DNA of 64,000 nt from Nectonema munidae. Lineage: Eukaryota; Nematomorpha; Nectonematoida; Nectonematidae. The DNA lies in contig JAUIRK010000891.1 of NCBI GenBank assembly GCA_030549495.1, forward strand, positions 496,001-560,000, given 5' to 3'. This document shows positions 44,220 through 56,700 of this stretch, one piece after another. A model generated the notes under the pieces. That model saw nothing but the letters and a program-made list of their open reading frames with translations, was not told the origin of the DNA and ran no database searches. Position 1 is the stretch's first letter. Every line of letters begins with the position of its first letter. Position numbers and translations under genes: made by a program.

Positions 44220-45660
44220 AAAAATATTAAATTGTTTCTTCTGGACCGAGTAATGGATTTTCTAAGAGGGGTCATAATCCTGTTCAAGGTTGAGAAACTT
44301 TTTTCAAATCAAATATATTATCTGTGGAACTGGCATTGTCAACATAAAATCTCATTTTCTTGGAATCAAATTCGTTTTCGTCATCTTTGAATTCTAACAA
44401 AACTTCACCAAATCTTCTACCAAACTTATCCCAATAATGATATTATCTTCTTCTAAATCAATTAGTATAGTGCACTATTCATGAAACTTCCAAAATGTAG
44501 TTTTTTTCATGAGCAGGCTTCAATTCACTAAGAAACTTTTCAACCATAAGCATTACAAATATTGAAGAATCGTCTTTTAAAGCATGAAGTAGACCCCTTG
44601 CTTCGAAAGAAACATCTAAATCAGAACTATTTTTTACTTTTTCCAGAGAAGATATTATTTTTCTATAGTTTTTTATCAATGAATTAACAACTTCATAATA
44701 TTATGTCTATCTTGTTGAAATAAATTTTTTGAATTGTTTATTGAAAAAAGTTTTAACTTTAACCTTTTCCGTGAACTTGTAAAGCCTGGTCATTAATGAT
44801 AAAAGAAATTCAATATGGTTTATTCAGGGTTTCTCAACGTGGACCATATGGCCCCCTGAGGGGCCACAAGAAGGGGCCACAGAAAAATATATGATTCAAA
44901 TACAATACATCAGATCGTAGAGAAGTCACAAAACAAGTTATAAGTTCGTATTGATATAGATGGATGATTAAATTAAAAAGGTAAGTTGACGAAAAGTGTC
45001 ATTTTTATTTATAAAAATGCTACAAAGCTTTGTCGATTTTTCTATATTATATACATATGATGCAAAAACTATTTTAAAAACCATATCTTGAAACTTTATA
45101 TGAAAATTCTATTTTCATAAACTTTTTTATAGTTTTGTTTCCACATCTACTAGGCTTAGACCGTTAATATGAAGTAAAAAAGACTCAATTGGAGAGCAAC
45201 TCTAATTCTAAACTATTATGAAAAAACTTATGATTTAGAAGCACTATAATTTTTGCAGTAATTTTACAGTTTTTTTGCTCGGATGTTATGTTGTTTGAAT
45301 GAATAACTTCATGAAAAAGTTCCGAATTTTTGTTTTTGACCTCTAAAAAATAGAAAAATATATGAAAAACTTTATGGGGCCATACAATAATATTTGAGTA
45401 AAAAGGGGGCATGGTAGAAAACAGGTTGAGAAACCTTGGTTTATATGACGGAAAGATGCAGTGATATCTAAGTGAAGCTGATGGTTTATACAATGAATAT
45501 AAGGAATGTATCTTTCAAGTGTTTCACTGATTTTTTCTTGGACTCCATTTTTCTTGCCTGTTAAGATATCATTTTTCATCTATAAGTACTGGTAGAAAAA
45601 TATTACCTGACATCACGTAAGCGCCATTGACTCATAATTTTGTGTTTTTGAATTTTATAC
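44220..45660 (-). pseudogene. hAT transposase remnant (ZMYM/DUF4371-like type)
   Basis: On the minus strand, a degraded SQWRLRDVR piece near 45620 may correspond to the D-GA.vMSG motif. GKKNGVQEKI, ending in YIPYIHCINHQLHLDI, follows (45555-45445), the signature of the conserved core containing the C..H..H.L. motif. After the nested MITE the homology resumes with an alpha-helical part, and LVNSLIKNYRKIISSLEK, then VSFEARGLLHALKDDSS (44690-44560), which matches the region before the C-terminal dimerisation domain. The final hATC domain is not clear. Stops are present in each part. Confidence 0.65.
44825..45438. mobile_element. hAT MITE nested in the hAT element
   Basis: Ends CAGGGTTTCTCAACG and GGTTGAGAAACCTTG are inverted hAT-type termini. 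The flanks GGTTTATT and GGTTTATA form a 7-of-8 target duplication, so the exact right border is uncertain by one base. GGGGCC-rich subterminal blocks (GGCCCCCTGAGGGGCC near 44851) are present. About 613 bp, without coding capacity. The CAG-TTCTCAAC type differs from the MITE at 40.9 kb (TTCCCAACC) but belongs to the same broad group. Confidence 0.8.
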
Positions 45661-47080
45661 TCATCAAGAATGTCTAAACAAAAGAAAAGGAATCAAGGAA
45701 AATGAGCCCCCCATTAAACTACTTACAATTGACAGGCATTTATTTCCCACTTATATCTTTTGTTCCATCAGCTTTCAATTACAGATATGTTGAGTTATTG
45801 ATTTTAAGTATTATTTTTTGTAGAACAAAACTTTTTAAGGATGCAACTATTTCATTTTGTATTCTTGGCGACAAATAAGTGGAGTTTTTTGGAATGAAAA
45901 CTGCGATCTTAAATTTTTACGATAAAAATAAATCATTAGATAATAAAATTATCAATACTGGAACATGACTTGTTTGAAAGTTTCAAAAACTTTCTTAATA
46001 TATTTCATTTATCCATATGTTCAATTTCTATTTTGAGAATTTCAAAGATAAAAATAGTACATCAAATTCCTCAATATTAAAAGTTCACTTTTGGGCATAA
46101 CTTACATTAATATTATTCTCATCACCCTATATATCGACTTCTACATATGTTATCAAAAAAATTTATGTTGATAAATATGCTTTTAACAGAATTATTTATA
46201 AAAAAATAATTTTAAAACGGTGAATATGGTAATCTTTGCGTTGAAATAACATGCAGTGAAAAGAGTTTTTTTTTACTTTTGTGCTTATCATAAAATTATA
46301 CTAACTCAAAAATCAGTTAAAAGAACTATAGTTACAAAAAGTTAATAAAAAATTTTTTCAAGTGAAAAAAAGTACCTAAAAAAATATTTACAATATTCAT
46401 CAAATTAAATTAACTAAATTTTACAATTGATATTTTACTTTATTTTTATATCTGATTTAACTATGAATTTTGAAATATTTTCCTAATTTTCAAATTTAAA
46501 TAACCTAGTTAAAACAACTAACTGATCGACATCTTCATTAATGCAACTTTTTGTTTTGACAATGTGATATGAAGGATCTTTATAGAATTACTGTATATTT
46601 TTATCAAAATGAGGACTGATATTGTTTAAAATTCAGTTTCTTACATTTTGAAGACAGTTCGAACTCTATTTTTTCGTGAACTGTATGATAAACACCAAAT
46701 GTGTAGCAGTAGTGCTTATAAAAAAGTTTAAATTATCATCCAGAAACTTCCTATGTAAATGAAACTTAAAAAATAAAAAGGTTCTACTCTGAAAAAAGTA
46801 AACCTAAAAGTATCAATTTTTGATAAATTCCATTTTATGGTTTAAATTTTAAAAATTAGTTCAATGTATTAAACTTTCAAGACTTCAAGTCAACTTAATT
46901 CGAGTTTAACTCAGGCTTATAAAGCTATTTCAAAATTCCATTATCAGTGTTAACATGATTTATTAACAGCTCTCCTTTATTTTGAAATTCCAACAAAGAT
47001 TTGCCCCCCTGTGGGTACGCCCCTAGTAGTAGGTCTTCTCGAGCATTGGGCTAAAGCACATCGTCTTCTTTTACGATTTT

Positions 47081-47458
47081 TTGTTTTTTAAATCAAATGA
47101 TTTTTTTCATCCATTTTTTCTTCACTATTGCATTCATTGTGTCTTGAAATTAGAGGAATTTTTGATCGAACTGCTATCTAAAATAAGTAACCTAAAAAAC
47201 TGCTGGCTAATTGTGGATAACGCAAAGATCCACAAAACTCAAACTATCGAAAACTTAATAACTTCAGATGTACAAATTTTGAAGTTTTTGTCTCCTTATA
47301 GTTACATGCTGAATCCAATTGAGCTGGCATTCTCAAAAATCAAAAATTTTGCAAAACAGAAATTAAGTAAGGTTTGCTTCAATATTTATAAAACATGTTT
47401 TATAAATTTTATTTTAGACACACCACTTTCTTTCATGCTAGATGAAGTGATCAAATAG
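47081..47458 (+). pseudogene. Tc1/mariner-type transposase C-terminal half
   Basis: An open frame with the catalytic block WLIVDNAKIHKT (second Asp) and FLSPYSYMLNPIELAFSKIK (Glu). Thirty-four residues separate Asp and Glu, the DD34E spacing of Tc1-type DDE proteins. The N-terminal DNA-binding domains and first Asp are missing, because the upstream sequence belongs to the piggyBac finger. It ends at a stop 115 bp before the satellite. It is a fragment, not a host gene. Confidence 0.7.
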
Positions 47459-47572
47459 AAAATTATCAGTGTATCTTTGAACACGTCTACTGAACCTGAC
47501 AATCGAACATAATATTACGCGCATTTATTAGAAACAAGACTTCAAAGCTTATTTAGAAAAGTAAAATCAAAA

Positions 47573-50500
47573 AAGACACTTTCGAATTTAAAAAAGGCAC
47601 TTTAGAATTTAAAAAAGACACTTTCGAATTTTAAAAGGACACTTTAGAATTTGAAAAAGACACTTTCGAATTTAAAAAAGACACTTTCGAATTTGAAAAA
47701 GACACTTTCGAATTTAAAAAAGGCACTTTAGAATTAAAAAAAGACACTTGAATTTTAAAAGGACACTTTGAATTTGAAAAAGACACTTTCGAATTTAAAA
47801 AAGGCACTTTAGAATTAAAAAAAGACACTTGAATTTTAAAAGGACACTTTCGAATTTAAAAAAGGCACTTTAGAATTAAAAAAAGACACTTGAATTTAAA
47901 AAAGACACTTTCGAATTTTAAAAGGACACTTTAGAATTTGAAAAAGACACTTTCGAATTTAAAAAAGACACTTTCGAATTTGAAAAAGACACTTTCGAAT
48001 TTAAAAAAGGCACTTTAGAATTAAAAAAAGACACTTGAATTTTAAAAGGACACTTTGAATTTGAAAAAGACACTTTCGAATTTAAAAAAGGCACTTTAGA
48101 ATTAAAAAAAGACACTTGAATTTTAAAAGGACACTTTCGAATTTAAAAAAGGCACTTTCGAATTTAAAAAAGGCACTTTAGAATTAAAAAAAGACACTTG
48201 AATTTTAAAAAGACACTTTCGAATTTGAAAAAGACACTTTCGAATTTAAAAAAGGCACTTTAAATTAAAAAAAGACACTTGAATTTTAAAAGGACACTTT
48301 GAATTTGAAAAAGACACTTTCGAATTTAAAAAAGGCACTTTAGAATTAAAAAAAGACACTTGAATTTTAAAAGGACACTTTCGAATTTGAAAAAGGCACT
48401 TTCGAATTTAAAAAAGGCACTTTAAATTAAAAAACGACACTTGAATTTTAAAAGGACACTTTGAATTTGAAAAAGACACTTTCGAATTTAAAAAAGGCAC
48501 TTTAGAATTAAAAAAAGACACTTGAATTTTAAAAGGACACTTTCGAATTTAAAAAAGGCACTTTAGAATTAAAAAAAGACACTTGAATTTTAAAAGGACA
48601 CTTTGAATTTGAAAAAGACACTTTCGAATTTAAAAAAGGCATTTTAGAATTTAAAAAGGACACTTTCGAATTTTAAAAGGACACTTTAGAATTTAAAAAA
48701 GACACTTTCGAATTTTAAAATGACACTTTAGAATTTGAAAAAGACACTTTCGAATTAAAAAAAGACACTTGAATTTTAAAAGGACACTTTCGAATTTAAA
48801 AAAGGCACTTTAGAATTAAAAAAAGACACTTGAATTTTAAAAGGACACTTTCGTATTAAAAAAAGACACTTGAATTTTAAAAGGACACTTTTGAATTTAA
48901 AAAGACACTTTTTAAATTTGAAAAAGACACTTTCGAATTTGAAAAAGACACTTTCGAATTTGAAAAAGACACTTTCGAATTTGAAAAAGACACTTTCGAA
49001 TTTAAAAAAGGCACTTTAGAATTAAAAAAAGACACTTGAATTTTAAAAGGACACTTTGAATTTGAAAAAGACACTTTCGAATTTAAAAAAGGCACTTTAG
49101 AATTAAAAAAAGACACTTAAATTTTAAAAGGACACTTTCGAATTTTAAAAAGGCACTTTAGAATTAAAAAAAGACACTTTAGAATTAAAAAAAGACACTT
49201 GAATTTTAAAAAGACACTTGAATTTTAAAAAGACACTTTCGAATTTGAAAAAGACACTTTCGAATTTAAAAAAGGCACTTTCGAATTTAAAAAAGGCACT
49301 TTAGAATTAAAAAAAGACACTTGAATTTTAAAAAGACACTTTCGAATTTGAAAAAGACACTTTCGAATTTAAAAAAGGCACTTTAAATTAAAAAAAGACA
49401 CTTGAATTTTAAAAGGACACTTTGAATTTGAAAAAGACACTTTCGAATTTAAAAAAGGCACTTTAGAATTAAAAAAAGACACTTGAATTTTAAAAGGACA
49501 CTTTCGAATTTAAAAAAGGCACTTTAGAATTAAAAAAAGACACTTGAATTTTAAAAGGACACTTTGAATTTGAAAAAGACACTTTCGAATTTAAAAAAGG
49601 CACTTTAGAATTTAAAAAGGACATTTCGAATTTTAAAAGGACACTTTAGAATTTAAAAAAGACACTTTCGAATTTTAAAATGACACTTTAGAATTTGAAA
49701 AAGACACTTTCGAATTAAAAAAAGACATTTGAATTTTAAAAGGACACTTTCGAATTTAAAAAAGGCACTTTAGAATTAAAAAAAGACACTTGAATTTTAA
49801 AAGGACACTTTCGAATTTAAAAAAGACACTTTAGAATTTTAAAAAGACACTTTCGAATTTAAAAAGACACTTTTTAAATTTAAAAAAGACACTTTCGAAT
49901 TTGAAAAAGACACTTTAGAATTTAAAAAAGACACTTTCGAATTTAAAAAAGACACTTTCGAATTTGAAAAAGACACTTTCGAATTTAAAAAAGGCACTTT
50001 AGAATTAAAAAAAGACACTTGAATTTTAAAAGGACACTTTGAATTTGAAAAAGACACTTTCGAATTTAAAAAAGGCACTTTAGAATTAAAAAAAGACACT
50101 TGAATTTTAAAAGGACACTTTCGAATTTAAAAAAGGCACTTTAGAATTAAAAAAAGACACTTGAATTTAAAAAAGACACTTTCGAATTTTAAAAGGACAC
50201 TTTAGAATTTGAAAAAGACACTTTCGAATTTAAAAAAGACACTTTCGAATTTGAAAAAGACACTTTCGAATTTAAAAAAGGCACTTTAGAATTAAAAAAA
50301 GACACTTGAATTTTAAAAGGACACTTTAGAATTTGAAAAAGACACTTTCGAATTTAAAAAAGACACTTTCGAATTAAAAAAAGACACTTGAATTTTAAAA
50401 GGACACTTTCGAATTTAAAAAAGGCACTTTAGAATTAAAAAAAGACACTTGAATTTAAAAAAGACACTTTCGAATTTTAAAAGGACACTTTAGAATTTGA

Positions 50501-53500
50501 AAAAGACACTTTCGAATTTAAAAAAGACACTTTCGAATTTGAAAAAGACACTTTCGAATTTAAAAAAGGCACTTTAGAATTAAAAAAAGACACTTGAATT
50601 TTAAAAGGACACTTTGAATTTGAAAAAGACACTTTCGAATTTAAAAAAGGCACTTTAGAATTAAAAAAAGACACTTGAATTTTAAAAGGACACTTTCGAA
50701 TTTAAAAAAGGCACTTTCGAATTTAAAAAAGGCACTTTAGAATTAAAAAAAGACACTTTAGAATTTAAAAAAGACACTTTCGAATTTGAAAAAGACACTT
50801 TCGAATTAAAAAAAGGCACTTTAGAATTAAAAAAAGACACTTGAATTTTAAAAGGACACTTTGAATTTGAAAAAGACACTTTCGAATTTAAAAAAGGCAC
50901 TTTAGAATTAAAAAAAGACACTTGAATTTTAAAAGGACACTTTCGAATTTAAAAAAGGCACTTTAGAATTAAAAAAAGACACTTGAATTTTAAAAGGACA
51001 CTTTGAATTTGAAAAAGACACTTTCGAATTTAAAAAAGGCACTTTAGAATTTAAAAAAGACATTTCGAATTTTAAAAGGACACTTTAGAATTTAAAAAAG
51101 ACACTTTCGAATTTTAAAATGACACTTTAGAATTTGAAAAAGACACTTTCGAATTTAAAAAAGACACTTGAATTTTAAAAGGACACTTTCGAATTTAAAA
51201 AAGGCACTTTAGAATTAAAAAAAGACACTTGAATTTTAAAAGGACACTTTCGTATTAAAAAAAGACACTTGAATTTTAAAAGGACACTTTTGAATTTAAA
51301 AAGACACTTTTTAAATTTGAAAAAGACACTTTCGAATTTGAAAAAGACACTTTCGAATTTGAAAAAGACACTTTCGAATTTGAAAAAGACACTTTCGAAT
51401 TTGAAAAAGACACTTTCGAATTTAAAAAAGGCACTTTAGAATTAAAAAAAGACACATGAATTTTAAAAGGACACTTTGAATTAAAAAAAGACACTTGAAT
51501 TTTAAAAGGACACTTTCGAATTTAAAAAAGGCACTTTAGAATTAAAAAAAGACACTTGAATTTTAAAAGGACACTTTGAATTTGAAAAAGACACTTTCGA
51601 ATTTAAAAAAGGCACTTTAGAATTTAAAAAAGACACTTTCGAATTTAAAAAAGGCACTTTAGAATTAAAAAAAGACACTTGAATTTAAAAAAGACACTTT
51701 CGAATTTTAAAAGGACACTTTGAATTTGAAAAAGACATTTAAAAAAGGCACTTTAGAATTAAAAAAAGACACTTGAATTTAAAAAAGACACTTTCGAATT
51801 TTAAAAGGACACTTTAGAATTTGAAAAGACACTTTCAAATTTAAAAAAGACACTTTCAAATTTAAAAAGGGCACTTTAGAATTAAAAAAAGACACTTGAA
51901 TTTTAAAAGGACACTTTGAATTTGAAAAAGACACATTCGAATTTAAAAAAGGCACTTTAGAATTAAAAAAAGACACTTGAATTTTAAAAGGACACTTTCA
52001 AATTTAAAAAAGGCACTTTCGAATTTAAAAAAGGCACTTTAGAATTAAAAAAAGACACTTGAATTTTAAAAGGACACTTTCAAATTTAAAAAAGGCACTT
52101 TAGAATTAAAAAAAGACACTTGAATTTAAAAAAGACACTTTCGAATTTTAAAAGGACACTTTAGAATTTGAAAAAGACACTTTCGAATTTTAAAAGGACA
52201 CTTTAGAATTTGAAAAAGACACTTTCGAATATAAAAAAGACACTTTCGAATTTAAAAAAGACACTTTCGAATTAAAAAAAGGCACTTTAGAATTAAAAAA
52301 AGACACTTGAATTTTAAAAGGACACTTTGAATTTGAAAAAGACACTATCGAATTTAAAAAAGGCACTTTAGAATTAAAAAAAGACACTTAAATTTTAAAA
52401 GGACACTTTCGAATTTTAAAAAGGCACTTTAGAATTAAAAAAAGACACTTTAGAATTTAAAAAAGACACTTTCGAATTTGAAAAAGACACTTTCGAATTA
52501 AAAAAAGGCACTTTAGAATTAAAAAAAGTCACTTGAATTTTAAAAGGACACTTTGAATTTGAAAAAGACACTTTCGAATTTAAAAAAGGCACTTTAGAAT
52601 TAAAAAAAGACACTTGAATTTTAAAAGGACACTTTCGAATTTAAAAAAGGCACTTTCGAATTTAAAAAAGGCACTTTAGAATTAAAAAAAGACACTTTAG
52701 AATTTAAAAAAGACACTTTCGAATTTGAAAAAGACACTTTCGAATTTAAAAAAGGCACTTTAGAATTAAAAAAAGACACTTGAATTTTAAAAGGACACTT
52801 TGAATTTGAAAAAGACACTTTCGAATTTAAAAAAGGCACTTTAGAATTAAAAAAAGACACTTGAATTTTAAAAGGACACTTTCGAATTTAAAAAAGGCAC
52901 TTTAGAATTAAAAAAAGTCACTTGAATTTTAAAAGGACACTTTGAATTTGAAAAAGACACTTTCGAATTTAAAAAAGGCACTTTAGAATTTAAAAAGGAC
53001 ATTTCGAATTTTAAAAGGACACTTTAGAATTTAAAAAAGACACTTTCGAATTTTAAAATGACACTTTAGAATTTGAAAAAGACACTTTCGAATTAAAAAA
53101 AGACATTTGAATTTTAAAAGGACACTTTCGAATTTAAAAAAGGCACTTTAGAAATAAAAAAAGACACTTGAATTTTAAAAGGACACTTTCGAATTAAAAA
53201 AAGACACTTGAATTTTAAAAGGACACTTTTGAATTTAAAAAGACACTTTTTAAATTTGAAAAAGACACTTTCGAATTTGAAAAAGACACTTTCGAATTTA
53301 AAAAAGGCACTTTAGAATTAAAAAAAGACACATGAATTTTAAAAGGACACTTTGAATTAAAAAAAGACACTTGAATTTTAAAAGGACACTTTCGAATTTA
53401 AAAAAGGCACTTTAGAATTAAAAAAAGACACTTGAATTTTAAAAGGACACTTTGAATTTGAAAAAGACACTTTCGAATTTAAAAAAGGCACTTTAGAATT

Positions 53501-56270
53501 TAAAAAAGACACTTTCGAATTTAAAAAAGGCACTTTAGAATTAAAAAAAGATACTTGAATTTAAAAAAGACACTTTCGAATTTTAAAAGGACACTTTAGA
53601 ATTTGAAAAAGACACTTTCGAATTTAAAAAAGACACTTTCGAATTTGAAAAAGACACTTTCGAATTTAAAAAAGGCACTTTAGAATTAAAAAAAGACACT
53701 TGAATTTTAAAAGGACACTTTGAATTTGAAAAAGACACTTTCGAATTTAAAAAAGGCACTTTAGAATTAAAAAAAGACACTTGAATTTTAAAAGGACACT
53801 TTCGAATTTAAAAAAGGCACTTTAGAATTAAAAAAAGACACTTGAATTTAAAAAAGACACTTTCGAATTTTAAAAGGACACTTTAGAATTTGAAAAAGAC
53901 ACTTTCGAATTTAAAAAAGACACTTTCGAATTTGAAAAAGACACTTTCGAATTTAAAAAAGGCACTTTAGAATTAAAAAAAGACACTTGAATTTTAAAAG
54001 GACACTTTGAATTTGAAAAAGACACTTTCGAATTTAAAAAAGGCACTTTAGAATTAAAAAAAGACACTTGAATTTTAAAAGGACACTTTCGAATTTAAAA
54101 AAGGCACTTTAGAATTAAAAAAAGACACTTGAATTTTAAAAGGACACTTTCAAATTTAAAAAAGGCACTTTAGAATTAAAAAAAGACACTTGAATTTAAA
54201 AAAGACACTTTCGAATTTTAAAAGGACACTTTAGAATTTGAAAAAGACACTTTCGAATATAAAAAAGACACTTTCGAATTTAAAAAAGACACTTTCGAAT
54301 TTAAAAAAGACACTTTCGAATTAAAAAAAGGCACTTTAGAATTAAAAAAAGACACTTGAATTTTAAAAGGACACTTTGAATTTGAAAAAGACACTTTCGA
54401 ATTTAAAAAAGGCACTTTAGAATTAAAAAAAGACACTTAAATTTTAAAAGGACACTTTCGAATTTAAAAAAGGCACTTTAGAATTAAAAAAAGACACTTT
54501 AGAATTTAAAAAAGACACTTTCGAATTTGAAAAAGACACTTTCGAATTAAAAAAAGGCACTTTAGAATTAAAAAAAGACACTTGAATTTTAAAAGGACAC
54601 TTTCGAATTTAAAAAAGACACTTTCGAATTTGAAAAAGACACTTTCGAATTTAAAAAAGGCACTTTAGAATTAAAAAAAGACACTTGAATTTTAAAAGGA
54701 CACTTTGAATTTGAAAAAGACACTTTCGAATTTAAAAAAGGCACTTTAGAATTAAAAAAAGACACTTGAATTTTAAAAGGACATTTTCGAATTTAAAAAA
54801 GGCACTTTAGAATTAAAAAAAGACACTTTAGAATTTAAAAGAGACACTTTCGAATTTGAAAAAGACACTTTCGAATTAAAAAAAGGCACTTTAGAATTAA
54901 AAAAAGAGACTTGAATTTTAAAAGGACACTTTCGAATTTAAAAAAGCCACTTTCGAATTTGAAAAAGACACTTTCGAATTTTAAAAGGACACTTTAGAAT
55001 TTGAAAAAGACACTTTAGAATTAAAAAAAGACACTTGAATTTTAAAAGGACACTTTGAATTTGAAAAAGACACTTTCGAATTTAAAAAAGGCACTTTAGA
55101 ATTAAAAAAAGACACTTAAATTTTTAAAGGACACTTTCGAATTTAAAAAAGGCACTTTAGAATTAAAAAAAGACACACTTTCGAATTTAAAAAAGGCACT
55201 TTAGTATTTAAAAAGGATACTTTCGAATTTTAAAAGGACACTTTAGAATTTAAAAAAGACACTTTCGAATTTTAAAAGGACACTTTAGAATTTGAAAAAG
55301 ACACTTTCGAATTTAAAAAAGACACTTTCGAATTTGAAAAAGACACTTTCGAATTTAAAAAAGGCACTTTAGAATTAAAAAAAGACACTTGAATTTTAAA
55401 AGGACACTTTGAATTAAAAAAAGACACTTGAATTTTAAAAGGACACTTTCGAATTTAAAAAAGGCACTTTAGAATTAAAAAAAGACACTTTAGAATTTAA
55501 AAAAGACACTTTCGAATTTTAAAAGGACACTTTAGAATTTGAAAAAGACACTTTCGAATTTAAAAAAGACACTTGAATTTTAAAAGGACACTTTCGAATT
55601 TAAAAAAGGCATTTTAGAATTAAAAAAAGACACTTGAATTTTAAAAGGACACTTTCAAATTAAAAAAAGACACTTGAATTTTAAAAGGACACTTTCGAAT
55701 TTAAAAAAGACACTTTCGAATTTGAAAAAGATACTTTCGAATTTAAAAAAGGCACTTTAGAATTAAAAAAAGACACTTGAATTTTAAAAGGCACTTTAGA
55801 ATTAAAAAAAGACACTTGAATTTTAAAAGGACAATTTGAATTTGAAAAAGACACTTTCGAATTTAAAAAAGGCACTTTAGAATTAAAAAAAGACACTTGA
55901 ATTTTAAAAGGACACTTTCGAATTTGAAAAAGACACTTTCGAATTAAAAAAAGGCACTTTATAATTAAAAAAAGAGACTTGAATTTTAAAAGGACACTTT
56001 CGAATTTAAAAAAGACACTTTCGAATTTAAAAAAGACACTTTCGAATTTAAAAAAGGCACTTTAGAATTAAAAAAAGACACTTGAATTTGAAAAAGACAC
56101 TTTCGAATTTAAAAAAGGCACTTTAGAATTAAAAAAAGACACTTGAATTTTAAAAAGACACTTTCGAATTTTAAAAGGACACTTTAGAATTTAAAAAAGA
56201 CACTTTCGAATTTTAAAAGGACACTTTAGAATTTAAAAAAGACACTTTAGAATTTGAAAAAGACCGTTTA
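47573..56270. repeat. 8.7 kb satellite of 19-21 bp units with higher-order structure
   Basis: More than 400 units like GACACTTTCGAATTTAAAAA follow one another without a break. Variants alternate: GACACTTTCGAATTTGAAAA, GGCACTTTAGAATTAAAAA, a 19-bp GACACTTGAATTTTAAAAG and a 20-bp GACACTTTGAATTTGAAAAA. These are ordered into longer blocks: identical about 200-bp stretches recur at 47631, 47918, 50477, 53583 and 53870 (287-bp steps for two pairs), and another block at 50682 and 52621. A6-type tracts recur about every 21 bp. The 19- and 20-bp variants usually occur together, so a minus-strand frame stays open for up to 86 codons, but there is no sign of a gene. Confidence 0.92.
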
Positions 56271-56339
56271 GAACTAAAAATGGTATATATTATAAAAGGA
56301 CATATTTTTAAAACCAACGTACAATCTTTTCATACTAAA

Positions 56340-56700
56340 CTATTTCAGATAAACAGTACAACCCTCATTTACACGAAAAATTTGTATAAATTATTACTTG
56401 AAATTTGAATCCATTTTAGCTACTCTTTGAATATATCTAAGCCATGATATTTGTATCGAAAAAAAAGTTTGAATAGAGGTAGGAAATCTTTTGTCTTTCT
56501 AGCCCGTTTTTGGGTCCATAAGACCTTTCACTAACATTGTTTATGTTGATTCTTTTTGATCTTCCTGTATTGCTGAAAGAAGACTCCCAAGAATATTCAA
56601 TTTGATCGGGAGCAACCAGGGCATGATCAGTAACAGTAAAGTCATCAATCATGAAATTAGTATCACGCCATAATGTTACAATAACATGCCGAACCAATAT
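56340..56700 (-). pseudogene. piggyBac transposase N-terminal fragment
   Basis: The minus-strand frame contains DHALVAPDQIEYSWESSF, TGRSKRI and SYGPKNGLE. This lines up with the N-terminus of the 59.9 kb piggyBac protein (DSLIAPD, EYFWTPRR, GRPRRQNI, PLGPKKGAE). The match appears to continue with a broken frame to about 56340, as a FFFDTNIM piece like the FFTKEIIQ helix. It then runs into the satellite. The rest of the transposase is not found downstream on this strand. Confidence 0.6.

Larger units (their letters stand above)
43848..47025 (-). mobile_element. hAT element, 3.2 kb, with 8-bp target duplication GTAGTAGG
   Basis: The ends are CAGAGGCGTACCCAGAA (43848) and TGGGTACGCCCCTA (47025), an imperfect inverted pair. 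The 8-bp direct repeat GTAGTAGG flanks it exactly (43840-43847, 47026-47033). Minus-strand remnants of a hAT transposase lie inside, in the expected order, and a MITE is nested at 44825-45438. The part from 45.7 to 47.0 kb is too degraded to read. The target was a piggyBac-type finger. The element is dead. Confidence 0.8.
43768..47080 (-). pseudogene. piggyBac-type C-terminal zinc finger split by a hAT element
   Basis: Reading the minus strand from 47080 to 47034 and then, beyond the hAT insertion and one copy of its duplicated target site, on to 43768 gives one continuous frame. It reads RRRCALAQCSRRPTTECIKC, then DVGLCVTCNVKYHTY and a stop. The spacing of the Cys residues and the final LC..C...YHT are those of the C-terminal RING-like finger of piggyBac transposases. 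Only this tail is present; the body that should lie beyond 47080 is replaced by a Tc1-like fragment. It is distinct from copy 3, which has its own finger. Confidence 0.65.

Noticed and set aside
45185-45493. 102-codon minus-strand frame
   Set aside because: It lies mostly in the nested MITE and merely borders the hAT transposase remnant.
47631-55896. Many minus-strand open frames of 65-86 codons in the satellite
   Set aside because: They arise because the repeat length is a multiple of three over blocks; the peptides are simple repeats and their starts are not ATG.
47573-56270. CRISPR-like array
   Set aside because: The units follow directly without unique spacers, and the context is eukaryotic.
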